Source: Strongyloides papillosus (taxonomy: Eukaryota; Nematoda; Chromadorea; Rhabditida; Strongyloididae). From it: a DNA stretch of 64,000 nucleotides. A program made the position numbers and the translations under genes. Under the pieces are notes generated by a model. It saw nothing but the letters and a program-made list of their open reading frames with translations, was not told the origin of the DNA and did not search any database. Location of the stretch: assembly GCA_005656395.1 (NCBI GenBank), contig SRSI01000050.1:4030001-4094000 (forward strand), given 5' to 3'. Below, piece after piece: positions 23,424 to 34,663 of this stretch. Position 1 is the stretch's first letter; each line of letters opens with the position of its first letter.

Positions 23424-25696
23424 ATGGCTACATGGGCAGATATACAGAAATTGGCAAATGAGCTTCAAATAGCTCAAAATTTCGAAGGAGAGAAGAAACT
23501 TAGTGACAGTAATGTTATCGAAATTGTTTCGAAACTTCGTGAATTGTCTTTAATTGATATCATATTCTCGAATGACGGCAAAGAGTATGTAACTAAAAAA
23601 CGTCTTCAGAGTGAAATAATGAATGAATGTGTGGGACGTAAAGGAAGAGTTTCAATGGATGATTTGGTTATGTCATTAAATGTTGATTATGAGTATATTG
23701 TTGAGGGTGTTAAGGAAATCTGTTCTTCGGATGAGAATTTTATATCATTTCAAAGCGAATTGTACACGAAGACTTTTATGGATAATCTATGCAATGAAAT
23801 TAGTGATAAACTTGATGATGTTGGCACAATGTCAGTTTTATCTATAACAAAACTGTTTGACCTTCCAACTGCCATTATCAATACATATGTATTAAATGAA
23901 ATAGGAAATAAGATTGCTGCTGTTAAAGATGGAGATACCATATACACAAGAAGGTATTTGTCAGCACAAAAAATGTATATTGCTTCAATACTAAGTTCTG
24001 TTACAAAGGTTACTCCAATGGAAAAGATTGTTTCTGTTATTCCAGTATCAGAAAACATATTTTGGAGTTTATGGAATGAGTTGGAAAAAGAAAATGTAAT
24101 AAATGGGAAACTTTTTGGATTAAAAAATTCAACAAAAAAGAATTTTTACATACCAAAGTATTATATTGACCTTACACTATGTTACATCAAGTCGAAATTC
24201 AATTCTGATGGTATAATAGATAGTGGGATTTTTAAGAAGTTCTTTATCACAAATATAAATGAAACTTTTGATGCAATATATGGGAAATCTTTTTCAAAAA
24301 ATATAATTCATTTGGATTCAATAATTATTGGTAAAGAAAAATTAACTGATTACATTAATGAGATGGAAAATGATGCAAGAAATAGTGGATGGTGCGATGT
24401 TGTGGGATATTTGCGTAATGAATTATCCTATCCTATTACTGAAGTTGATATAGATATCATTAAGGAGAAATATTGGAAGTTAAGCAATGACTTGAAATTT
24501 TTAGACACACCCGATGCCTCATTAATTTTATACAAAAAGTCACTTGTGGATACAATAAAGAAGTTCTTGGAACCGATTGTAAAGGAAATCGCCGTTAAAG
24601 AGGCTCCAAATTTGATTATAAGCATTAAAGAAGAGCAAACAAAAGGAAAACACCAACAAAATTCGGATGACGAAGATTGGGGAACCGGAAAAGGTGGTAA
24701 AGGGAGCAAGAAAAAAGGCGCTTCATCAAAGAAGCCCGCAAAAAAAAGTACAACAGAGGTACGTAAGGGAGCAACTATACCATTACCGAATGCAACTCTT
24801 CTAAAGCAACTAGAGAAAGAAAATTTGGCTCCAGAAAATATTGTTAAATGTATATATAAAGAAATATCAACAGATCTTGAGGAAACTTTTAACAATGAAA
24901 TTATATATACTATGAATAACCTTAGTTTAACGAGAAGTAGTGATCAAAAGAAGAACAGGAAAGTGCTAGAACAGAATGGACAAACATTATATGAAACATT
25001 TTGTATCTTAGAACAAGGTGCATCACATTTTCCAGGTATTTTTAATAGTTATTTTTAATATATATTTTTATAGACAAAACCGGAACTGATTTAAAGGATT
25101 ATCTTCTTAAAAATACTGGAATTGACTTTGCAAATATCATTTTATCTATAATCTCCGAAAGACCAGTTGAAGAATTAACATCCCCAGGAACAAGAAATAA
25201 AATAATAAAAGAGATGGATTGTGATAATGATATGAAAGAAGATATACTCTCTTTGTATGCATCAACAACTTCTGGAGACGTTAATCTCTTCCATGAAGCA
25301 GTAAAAACTTTAGGAAACAAAAATAGTTGCGGATTAGTTTTTAAAAGACCTCATGAATCACTAGTACCAGACTTGGTATCCAGTTATAAAGATGGACTTG
25401 TTAAGGCTTTGCAAGAATCTACTGATCACGCAAAATCTCTTCTACTTGGTATTTTGATTTTATATGCTGATAGATATAAAATAGCAGTGTCAGGATCAGG
25501 CAAATTTGTAGGAAACTTTATATTAAATTTCAAGAATTCAAATCAAGTCAATGAAGATGAAATTAGTTTACTCACTTCAGCACAAGGCGCAGTAATTGAA
25601 GTTTTTAAGTCAAAAGGGAACGTTGATGGCACTTTAAAAGAACAATTAGATGAAGCTATTGATGAAATAAAAAATATTGTTATTAATAAGAATTAA
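23424..25696 (+). CDS. ufl-1: UFM1-protein ligase 1 (E3 of UFMylation)
   Basis: Exons 23424-25035 and 25074-25696 joined across a 38-nt intron, 744 residues (human about 794). The N terminus (MATWADIQKLANELQIAQ...LSDSNVIEIVSKL...DGKEYVTKKRLQSEI) is diagnostic of UFL1, the ligase that transfers UFM1 at the ER together with DDRGK1. A basic linker (GGKGSKKKGASSKKPAKK, about residues 423-440) is present as in other UFL1 proteins. The start ATG follows TTTTCTTTAG by seven bases, a good trans-splice acceptor, which fits a downstream operon gene after COG2. Confidence 0.9.
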
Positions 25697-25733
25697 TATT
25701 TACTAATATATATCATTAACAAAATAAAAAGAT

Positions 25734-26087
25734 TTAATTTTTCCATAAACCTTCATAATTTCCTAGATCGAAGTTATCATCAATTACTTCTTCTTTGACA
25801 ACTTTTACTTTAATTTTCCTTGCTGCAAGTCTTTGTCTTCGTTCATCCTCATTCATCGTGTTTATATCTCCAGGTAGTTGAATTAATTGATATGGTTCAG
25901 AAACTCTAGCAGGTATAATAGATCCATCACTTCTCATTACCTCTACAATATAATCCTTAATATGTATCGGTCTTCCAACATTCGTTAGTGAAGCTCTATA
26001 ACAATTTTGGAGAACTATAAAGAAAGAAATATTGATTTTTGAAGTAATATTACCTGATGAAGTGGAGAAAAAAGATTTCAGTAACAT
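25734..26087 (-). CDS. mrpl-55: Mitochondrial large-subunit ribosomal protein L55
   Basis: Exons 26054-26087 and 25734-26014; the 39-nt intron splits a Val codon; 104 residues. The core (ASLTNVGRPIHIKDYIVEV...ARVSEPYQLIQLPGDINTM-NEDERRQRLAARK) matches the mL55 family: the Arg-x-Arg/Tyr strand followed by a Leu-Pro-x-Asp-x-x-Thr-Met and an Asp-Glu-Arg-Arg-x-Arg motif. A basic, Ser-rich N terminus fits a mitochondrial presequence. The gene converges on UFL1 with only 37 nt between stop codons. Confidence 0.8.
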   Translation of the reverse strand: MLLKSFFSTSSGNITSKINISFFIVLQNCYRASLTNVGRPIHIKDYIVEVMRSDGSIIPARVSEPYQLIQLPGDINTMNEDERRQRLAARKIKVKVVKEEVIDDNFDLGNYEGLWKN

Positions 26088-26230
26088 TCTTAGTAATGTA
26101 TAACAAAAAATTTCTTATCAAAAGCGTCATCTCTCCAAAGAAGTCACTTCAAGAATGATATGTTTATACTCTCATCGGAAAAAGTTATCACTTAAGTTTG
26201 TAAATACCAGTTGTATTTATTTTTTAGAAA

Positions 26231-27819
26231 ATGGAAAATAAACGTGTTAAAGTCTATATATCAGAAGATCAATTGGTAAGGTTTTTACTGGTAACTTTTT
26301 TTATCTACTGTATTTATAGAAATGTCGTAATGGATGTGGTCATTATGGAACCCCCCAATGGAAGGGTCTTTGTTCAGTTTGTTGGAAAATTAGTCAAATG
26401 GAGACAAGAAGATTAAAAGATTTTGCCAAGAACAAAGATGTATTAACATCTCAAGGTGGAATAAAATCATCGAATGATAGTGGTATTTCAAGTACAATTA
26501 AAGCACATTTCCTTAAGAATCCCCTAACTACGACAGTTAATACAATTGCCTCTCGTAGTAGGAATATGTTATCACCAACTACCAGTACAGGTGGTGTTTC
26601 CTTTCCTGAACAAGGGACAGATTCTCAATCTTTGTCTAATATTGATATTGTTAGGTATGATTATATAATCAATTTTAATATGTAAATATATATTTATTTT
26701 TTTTTAGTAGGAAACGTTCTTTGTCTCCTGAGAGCGCTTCAACTATGGAGGAATATTCTTCCTACATGAAAACAAAACTTCCTAAGGCTGTTGGAAAAAT
26801 TATTGATCGAATGACAAAGGAAGCAATAGAAAAATTAATAGATGTATGTTAAAATATTCCCTTTTCCAGTAATTATATAATTTTTTTAGAACCAAGGATT
26901 CATAGGTGGTGATGAACAATCGGAAATAGTTCAGACTTTGTATGACAGTGTTTGGAATAAACTTCTTAAAACAGCAAATGAACTGCGTAACACTATGCAT
27001 TTGGATATCAATGAATGTATATCAATTGTTGAGAGAGTTGTTTGTGTTAGGTGTTATGACATTTTATTTGGAAACAGTAGTGAAGAGGAGGTTGCTGATC
27101 TTTCTTTGCAAGATAGAATCCGTTCACTTTACTGGGTAAATTATGGTTTCCTCGATACAGAATTAAATTTTTCAAAACATAACGTTAGAGATTTGATAGA
27201 TGAAGCTGTAGCTAAAGTAATTGATATAAATGTCTTTAAAAGTACAGAAGAGAAATTAGCTAGTTTAATAGAAGGTTGTAGGAAAATCTTAGAAGCATTA
27301 AAACAATCTCGTGATGGTGTACCAGCTTCAGCAGATGAATTTTTACCAGGACTTATCTATGTAATTCTCCGTGCAAATCCTCCATTAATACAATCAAATC
27401 TGAAATTTATTTCTAGATTTGCACATGAAAATAGAATTATAAAAGGCGAAAGCGGGTATTATTTTACAAATTTTTCATGTGCAATTGAGTATATAAAAAA
27501 TATGAATTGCGAAAGTTTAAAAATGGATCAGGATGTTTTTAATGCATATGTTAGTGGAAAACTTTTACCACCATTAGATAGGGATAATTGTCTGATGAAA
27601 GATTCTATTAAGAAGGTTGAGTTGTTAACAAGTAAAGCAACAGATCTATCTACCGCAGAAGATTCATTAGATGCAAGATTAAATGCCTTTGAGGAGAGTA
27701 TTGAAGCACAAAGGATTGCGTTTGTTGAGGAGATTGCAGAGTATACAGCAAAACATCCATCAAAAGATATACTGGATGTTATTGAAGAACTAAATCTTGA
27801 GAAAGATTCTTCAAATTAA
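26231..27819 (+). CDS. rabx-5: Rabex-5-like Rab5 exchange factor (A20 zinc finger, VPS9)
   Basis: Four exons: 26231-26275, 26320-26654, 26708 (or 26711)-26843 and 26890-27819; about 481 residues. An A20-type zinc finger comes first (C-RNG-C...GLC-SVC-W; it binds ubiquitin in Rabex-5), then a Ser/Thr-rich linker, a helical region and a VPS9 GEF domain (ADEFLPGLIYVILRANPP), where the conserved Asp and Pro residues are visible. Rabex-5 activates RAB-5 on early endosomes. The order and length match RABGEF1 (about 490). The third acceptor is a tandem TAGTAG; both uses keep the frame and differ by one Ser. Confidence 0.88.
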
Positions 27820-27920
27820 AACTTGCCATGTATAATAAATATATAAATTTCTAATATAATAATTTTTATTGATTTTTTTTAAATATCAATGGAAATAAAC
27901 TTCCATTAAAAAATATTAAT

Positions 27921-28823
27921 TTAATATTTATTGGTTTCATTGTTAATTTCTTCTTCAATGTCTTGGGGTGAGAATGAAGATGGTAATTGTTGTTGAGATG
28001 ATGATGAATTAGTTGGTGGGACACCTCTTTCAATGTCGTGATTATTATGCAATGTGTTTTTGTCAGTATTTGAACCATGGATTATTTCAATATCGGGATA
28101 CTGTTGTTTAGCTCTCTCAGCAACTCTTAATGCAGCAGCATGAGCGTTTTTGGCAGCAACGAAATTCCTGCATTTCAAAACTAAATATATCATTATGGAT
28201 TGTACAAGGATAAGGGGTGTCAAAACTGTCGCAGAAATGATAACAGAATTTTTTGTGTGATCATACATCACGATTTCATAGTAGTGATGATGACTTTCTG
28301 GATGAGAATTAGCCTTACGAGCATTGATAAAGTAGATGAATGAGATAACAACAGTAAAGAGGCTTAATGCTTCACTAAGTATCAAGAACATGTAAATTAC
28401 AATGAATGGGAAGAAGTAGATTGTTTGTTGTTTTTTGATTCCGTAAATGATGAAGTAATGGATGAGGATACCACAAATAAGGTAAAGAAAAAGTCCAAGA
28501 AGAGTCATAAAATCAACGCCACTTTCATGATTATACCAATCAAATTCAAAGAATGTTGTTGTAAACATAAGTATAATAAATGACATACCAAAAACAGCAC
28601 AAATTAGAGCAGCCTTTTGGCAATGATATCTACCAAAAAGTACCTTGAATTCAGAGTCATTCTCATCGAATGGTGGTACAATTATCGATGTTGGTGGAGG
28701 TCTTTCATCGGAGTTGTCATCACCTCTGTCAAATCTATTGTATGATACCGAGGTGGCGTCTCTAGTTTTGACAAGATATGACGATATTTTGTCATATGTT
28801 TTTTCAATAATAGGTATTTTCAT
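27921..28823 (-). CDS. Four-pass membrane protein of unknown role
   Basis: Single exon, 300 residues. A soluble N terminus with a PPPTSIIVPPF segment is followed by FGRYHCQKAAL and four hydrophobic spans (about residues 70-90, 103-125, 135-166 and 193-215), then a cytosolic tail with a Gln/Ser-rich end. The pattern of a short HCQKA motif before TM1 and four TMs resembles nematode relatives of LAPTM4-type lysosomal proteins, but I cannot establish that without a search. Stop is 101 nt from the Rabex-5 stop in convergent orientation. Confidence 0.65.
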   Translation of the reverse strand: MKIPIIEKTYDKISSYLVKTRDATSVSYNRFDRGDDNSDERPPPTSIIVPPFDENDSEFKVLFGRYHCQKAALICAVFGMSFIILMFTTTFFEFDWYNHESGVDFMTLLGLFLYLICGILIHYFIIYGIKKQQTIYFFPFIVIYMFLILSEALSLFTVVISFIYFINARKANSHPESHHHYYEIVMYDHTKNSVIISATVLTPLILVQSIMIYLVLKCRNFVAAKNAHAAALRVAERAKQQYPDIEIIHGSNTDKNTLHNNHDIERGVPPTNSSSSQQQLPSSFSPQDIEEEINNETNKY

Positions 28824-29990
28824 ATTGTAACATTTATAAGTTTCTCCACTGAATTAGTATAGACAAGAATATAAGTAAAGTAATGTATAAGTCTAAAAAT
28901 TTTATGATAATTATAGGTAGAAAGCTAAACAAAACAAAAAACAAAAGGAAAGGAGAGATATGAAAATGACCTTTTTTATTTATTATATATTGTCATACAC
29001 CTAAAACTTGGTGAAGTTTATATTAGAAAAATATGACAAGTTGAGAGTTAAAGTATAGAGATATAGTTAATTGTTTATCAATTGTATATGCATATATATA
29101 TGTAGGAGAACAGTGTTTAAGCTGAATATTAACTGCTTAGTCGAGTATATATTTATATGACAAAAAAATATTATAAAAAACATATGTTACCTATGGATTT
29201 AAAATTCAAATGTACCAGTTAGTATACATAAACAGGAATTTAAAATATCGGAACATAAATTATTATAACTGCAGAGGTGTATGCATATGATAATGATATA
29301 AAATCAATTTAATACATAATATTTCGTTAAAATGATATACATTAGTAATGAGTAAATAATATAGAAAAAAAACAAGAGACTTGGCATTTTTCAAGATGAC
29401 AATATATAAATTTTAATGAAATTTCATTATTTTTTTTAAAATAATATAAAGGTAGAAAGGTAGAAATATGATTGCGATGGAAAAATAAAGTGGATGGATT
29501 GTGTATAATTGAGGTTTGTTAAAAAGGAATGACAAACCAAAAAATTTTTAGAACAACCTACTTTATTTTGTTGAATTTATGTTACACGAATTATATTCAT
29601 GTAATTATCATATTTAGGCATCATTGTTCATACATATACAAATGTTTACTATTCATTCTAATACACACAAAAAGTAGGATTGATTTTAACATTTATCACC
29701 AAAGTAAACATACAAAAAAAATTTAACAATACGAAGATGGATGTTTTTACTTTGAAAGAACTTGTAGCGAAAAACAAGTTTGTATTGGAGTTGCGTATGT
29801 ATATGATATTTTGTCTACTCATCATCCAACGGAAACTTTCTGATCATTATTATTTAAAATTTAGATATTTAATTTCGCCACGTGTATACCTTTACTTTAA
29901 TAATATTTTAATTTTCCCTAGAAATTGACACTAAATAGAGATTATTAACCTCATTTGTTTTTTCCAGATTCAGGATAACTAAAAAGAGAT
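28824..29990. other. Divergent promoter region
   Basis: About 1.2 kb between the four-TM gene (minus) and the Bro1-domain gene (plus). A short ATG frame at about 29736 with a possible donor is noted but cannot be extended into a convincing gene. TTTTTTCCAG at about 29967 is a strong acceptor just before the Bro1-gene start and may be a trans-splice site. Confidence 0.4.
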
Positions 29991-32900
29991 ATGGAAGGTA
30001 TACCGAGAGCGCCTATGCAGGCAATACCACGTAAAAGTGCAAGTGGAGATTTTCCGGAGGATTTTAAAATAAAGGTTAAAGAGGTAGGGTATCTATGTAT
30101 AGATTATCTATATTCTCTTTTTAGTATATATTAATACATTACCAAAACGATCCTGATAAGTTTGAGGGAAGTTTAAATGAATTACAAAATATGAGAGAAC
30201 ATTTTAAAAATTTTCAATGTGATATGGAACAAGTATTGGTCATGAAAAGATATTATTGTCAGATGGCTTTAATGAAGAATAGATTTCCAATGGAGAGAGG
30301 TGATGAAATGGTAATACCATTCACATGGAGTGATTCACCAGATGATTTGGGAGGCGGAAACTCTCAAGACGATATAAATTATGAATTGGTTTCAGTACTT
30401 TATGCTATTGCTGCAATCCATTCATCAATAGCAGCTGGAGAGTCTAGAAGTAATAATGATTCAATAAAAAGTGCATTTATGAATTTCCAGTATGCTGCTG
30501 GTACACTAAAAATGATATTAGATGACTATGAAGGTATAAATCTTGGAGCACCAGATTTGTCTCGTCCATATTTATCTTGGTGTTGTTCTCTTTTCCTAGG
30601 GCAAGCTCAAGAGTGTGTCTTGGATAAGGCGATTAAGGAGAGTCGTAAGAATCTTGTAATTGCTCAGTTAGCTGCAGGATTAGTAACAATGTATTCAGAA
30701 TGTTCTGCTCAATTACATAGTCCTGCACTTCAAGAGATAATGGGGTCGTCTGTCTTGGAAGATTCTAGAAGATATTTATCTGCAAAATCCAATCTTTATT
30801 CTGCCATTAGAGATTACTACATGGCCTTACAGTGCCAAGCTGAAGAGAAGTATGGACATGCAGTAAAATATATTGAGTTATCGAAAAAAAATATTGATGC
30901 AGGAATGTCTAGTGTGGGTAAAAATAAAAACGAGATGCTTAAGAATGTCATTAGTCATGTTCAAAAGATAATTACGGAAGCGGATGAAAAGATACATAGA
31001 GAAAATGATATCGTTTATTGTGCAAGAATTGTTGGTCTTGAAGAGTTACCAGCTTTGGAAGGTAAAGTAATGGCAGAAGCAATTAAATTTAATGTTAATG
31101 ACAGATCTGTATCCGGTGACGATATGTTTGGTGAACTTTTACCATCTGAAGTGATAAAAGGTGTATCAATATTTGAGGAGAAGAAAAAGCAATTTAAAGA
31201 TGAAATTATAAGAAAAGTTGATAAAGCTGATGAAGAGCTAGATTCCTTCCTAATAGAACTTCATTTAAGTGCTCTGAATCTCGATAAAGATGTAAGGGAT
31301 TTCGATCTTCCTGAAGAATTGTTGACATGTATTGCTTCACTACAATCACATCCTGATACCTTTTCGAATTTTCTTACCACACTTGATGAGGTTATTGAAA
31401 TGAGTAAAGAAGTTGAAAACCGTATAGAAAAGGTACGTGAAGCGATGGATATTGTATCAAACAAAGGTGTCGTAGAGGGAGGATTAATTGAAAAAATGCG
31501 TCAAAACATTGAGGACATCGATAAAAGACATATTCAAGCTAAACAGGTTAATGAGAATCTCCGTCAAGCTGCCGGGATTCATTCATCTAACATAAAATTA
31601 CTAAATTTATCAGTTTCTGAGATTCGGGAAAAGTTAAATGAATGTTGTCCAGATCTCGTCTCTTTTGTTCCATCACATACAGAAGAGGGTAGTAAACTCA
31701 AAAGTATCTTAGACAAAGTAGATACTATGAAGAAGCAGCGGTATACATTGCTAAATGAACTTATAGACGATATAGAAAATAACCAAGTTTACAAAGAATT
31801 GATGGTAGAAAAGTACGGTGACCAGGAGGGTATTTGTAAGAAGGCACTGGAGAAACATGACAAATCACTAAGATTTTTGGAGTTAAATATCGGTGCACAG
31901 GAGACAATATTAAGTGCATTGACTGATGCTAACGCAAATTTTGCACCAATTAGGAAAACAATTCAAAATGCCAATTTGATAAGAGTTAAGAAAGCTGCAG
32001 AGTTAGTTGCTTCGTATGAATCTGTTGATCTTGGATTAAAAGGTGTGGCCAATGGTATAACATTTTACAAAGATGTACTTAAGATTTTGAATCCAATTTC
32101 CAAGACAGTTGAATCTTGGAGAGCAAAATATGAAGATGAGATTAAGAGGGAACAAAAGAAAAAGTTACTTGAAGAGGAAAAAATGAAGGAGATGATGATG
32201 GCAAGGGAAACAGATGATTTTATGAGTCTTTTTGGTAGTACCAAACCAGCACCGACTCAAGAAAGACCAGTATCAGTTAGAAATGATAGTGATAAGGGTA
32301 AGAAAGTTGATATGATGGCATTTTATCGAGAAAAGATGAATAAGAAGAACACAATGCCAACCACATCTTTTCCAACAGATAATGGTATCAGTCATCCTAA
32401 TAATATGTACCAACCTGTTAACTATAATAATTACCACCAAAATGTGATGCCAGCTAATTATACACCTATTCAAGGTAACTATCAACAGTTTGTCCCAGAG
32501 AATAATGTAATTCAGAATATGAATCACTATGGACAATATTGTAACGTTCCTTATCACAATCCATCAACAACAATGTCTTCAATGAATCCTTCTGCACCAC
32601 CTCAAATGAATGCACAAACAATGCCTTCAATGAATGCTCCAACACCGCCTCAAATGAGTGCTCAAACGATGCCTTCAATGAATCCTTCAGCACCACCTCA
32701 AATGAGTGCTCAAAAGATGCCTTCAATGAATGCACCAACACCACCTCCAATGAGTGCTCAAACGATGCCTTCAATTAATGCTCCAACACCGCTTCAAATG
32801 AGTGCTCAAACGATGTCTTCAATGAACGCACCAACACCACCTCCAATGAATACTCAAACAATGAGTGTCCCTACTCCACCTACAATGAACACTCAAACAA

Positions 32901-33508
32901 TGCCTCCAATGAACAATCGAACTATATCTTCAGTGAATACTTATACAGTACCTCAATTGAGTACACAATCAATGCCTTCAATGAATGCATCAGTACAGCC
33001 TCAAATGAATACACCAATGCAATCACAAATGAATACATCAATACCACAACAAGTAAGTAATGGAAGAGTGAATCCGCTTGTTTTAAATAATTCAAAAATA
33101 GTTCCACTAAGTATGAACGCCACAACAGTACATCAACCTTCTCATGTAGGTATTGGAAACAATCATGAATATGGTAAGAACATGACGAATAATATGAATC
33201 ATGATTATTCTAACGCTGTATATTCTGTTCCTACCAATAATTATTCGATGCATACTAATATGTCTGGATTTCCACAAAATGCCCAACAAGTAAACTATAA
33301 TCATGGAATGACACAAAACCAACAATCAAAAAAAGTTACTGTTGACGATCTTTTGGGAGATTTTAGTACCATGGCACTTAGTAACAATAAGGAGCCAAAT
33401 TTAGAAGAATACGTCTCTCCATTTCGACAGGACATGCCTGAACTCCCTCCAAGGATGAGTACCATGGACAACAAGACATATAAATCGCCCTTCTTGAATC
33501 AAATGTAG
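29991..33508 (+). CDS. Bro1/V-domain protein related to HD-PTP (PTPN23), no phosphatase domain
   Basis: Exons 29991-30083 and 30125-33508, phase 0, 1158 residues. The N terminus MEGIPRAPM matches HD-PTP, and the Bro1 domain follows (NDPDKFEGSLNELQNMREHF...FMNFQYAAGTLKMI...LSWCCSLFLGQAQECVLDKA). A V-shaped helical region runs to about residue 710, then a charged stretch and a Met/Pro/Gln-rich tail with repeated QTMPSMNAPTPP units (about 32570-33050). HD-PTP and its C. elegans relative EGO-2 sort ubiquitinated cargo with ESCRT. Human PTPN23 is about 1636 residues and ends with a tyrosine-phosphatase domain; here the frame stops before any such domain and nothing follows before the ribosomal gene at 34035. 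Confidence 0.82.
32570..33050 (+). repeat. In-frame Met/Pro/Gln minisatellite in the Bro1 protein
   Basis: Roughly a dozen imperfect 45-60 nt units encode variants of SMNAPTPPQMSAQTMP. Units keep the frame but vary at Ser/Asn, Pro/Leu and Met/Ile positions. Confidence 0.75.
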
Positions 33509-34034
33509 ATTATTTTTTAAACTTTTGTATTTAAATGTATATTTTTATATTATGTAGATAGACAAATAGAAATTATTTATGTATAAGATTTCATTATAAT
33601 GAAATAAAGGATTCAAATGGAGTATATGATTTTTTTTACTTATCACTTACGAAATAAAAATTATTATTTATTTATTTGTTGTTGTTTTTTGTTTGTTTAC
33701 TCTTAAAATTTCATACATACACGGAAGTTTCTTAACTCTTAATGTGTGGTAAAAGAAGATAAGGCCCAAGTATTATTATCAGAAGAGACGTTGTTCCAAC
33801 GTAATTTTCTCCCATACGGTAAAATATGTCCTCTATTTCTTTGAAATTTGAATCTTTTTGTGGTTTTTTAAAGCTACATGAAAGGATATTTGACCATATT
33901 TGGTTCCTATAATAATCAGAAAATTTTTCTGTACATTTTGTTGATTTTTTTAGTTTCTACAATTATGATTTTCTTAAGATTTATCATTTTGTTGAATAAT
34001 TTTAGGGTCTTTTTGTTGTACTTAATATATCAAC
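33509..34034 (+). promoter_or_regulatory. Interval upstream of the uS8 gene
   Basis: Contains the probable 3' UTR of the Bro1 gene (AATAAA near 33602) and then a segment that is less AT-rich (about 33720-33840), presumably the ribosomal-protein promoter. No exact element is recognised. Confidence 0.35.
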
Positions 34035-34479
34035 ATGGTGCGTATGAATGTCCTAGCTGATGCTTTAAAACGTATTAATAATGCTGAGAAACGTGGAAAA
34101 CGCCAAGTTATCCTTAGACCATCATCTAAGGTTATCGTTAAATTCCTTACTGTCATGATGAAGCACGGTAATTTTTATCATTATATAAATAAAAAATTTT
34201 TTTTGTTTTAAATTTTTAGGATATATTGGTGAATTTGAAATTATTGACGACCATCGTGCTGGAAAGATTGTTGTTAATCTTACAGGAAGAATCAACAAAT
34301 GTTCAGTTGTTTCTCCAAGATTCGACATTGCTCACAAAGATATGGAAAGATGGACAACAACTCTTCTTCCATCACGTCAATTCGGATACATTGTTCTCAC
34401 TACATCAGCCGGAATTATGGATCACGAGGAAGCCAGAAGAAAACACGTCGGAGGAAAGATTCTTGGTTTCTTCTTTTAA
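34035..34479 (+). CDS. rps-22: 40S ribosomal protein S15a (uS8)
   Basis: Exons 34035-34167 and 34220-34479; the 52-nt intron splits the Gly codon in KHGYIG; 130 residues, exactly the usual length. Highly conserved throughout ([21 protein letters not shown]...GKILGFFF). It is an essential 40S subunit protein that binds 18S rRNA. Codon use is richer in C-ending codons than in neighbours, as expected for a highly expressed gene. Confidence 0.97.
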
Positions 34480-34663
34480 ATGACAGTTGTTGCCGTTTTA
34501 AAGATTATACTTTCCTGTCAACAAATCAATTTTGAGGAATTATTATTTTGTTATACAAAGAAATTGGATTGTTTTATGAGAAAGTAAAGTTGTTGTATTT
34601 TTTAGTATTTTATTTATTAAGTATTAACAAAGATAGAGGAAGAATGATGATATATTATAATTT

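Noticed and set aside
24428..24895. 155-codon minus-strand frame inside UFL1
   Set aside because: Shadow of the UFL1 coding region, no independent support.
29736..29940. Short ATG frame (MDVFTLKELVAKNKF...) with possible donor before the Bro1 gene
   Set aside because: Only about 24 codons even if spliced, with no homology; more likely leader RNA or chance.
34226..34535. Overlapping frames in uS8 exon 2
   Set aside because: Alternate phases of a strongly conserved ribosomal gene.
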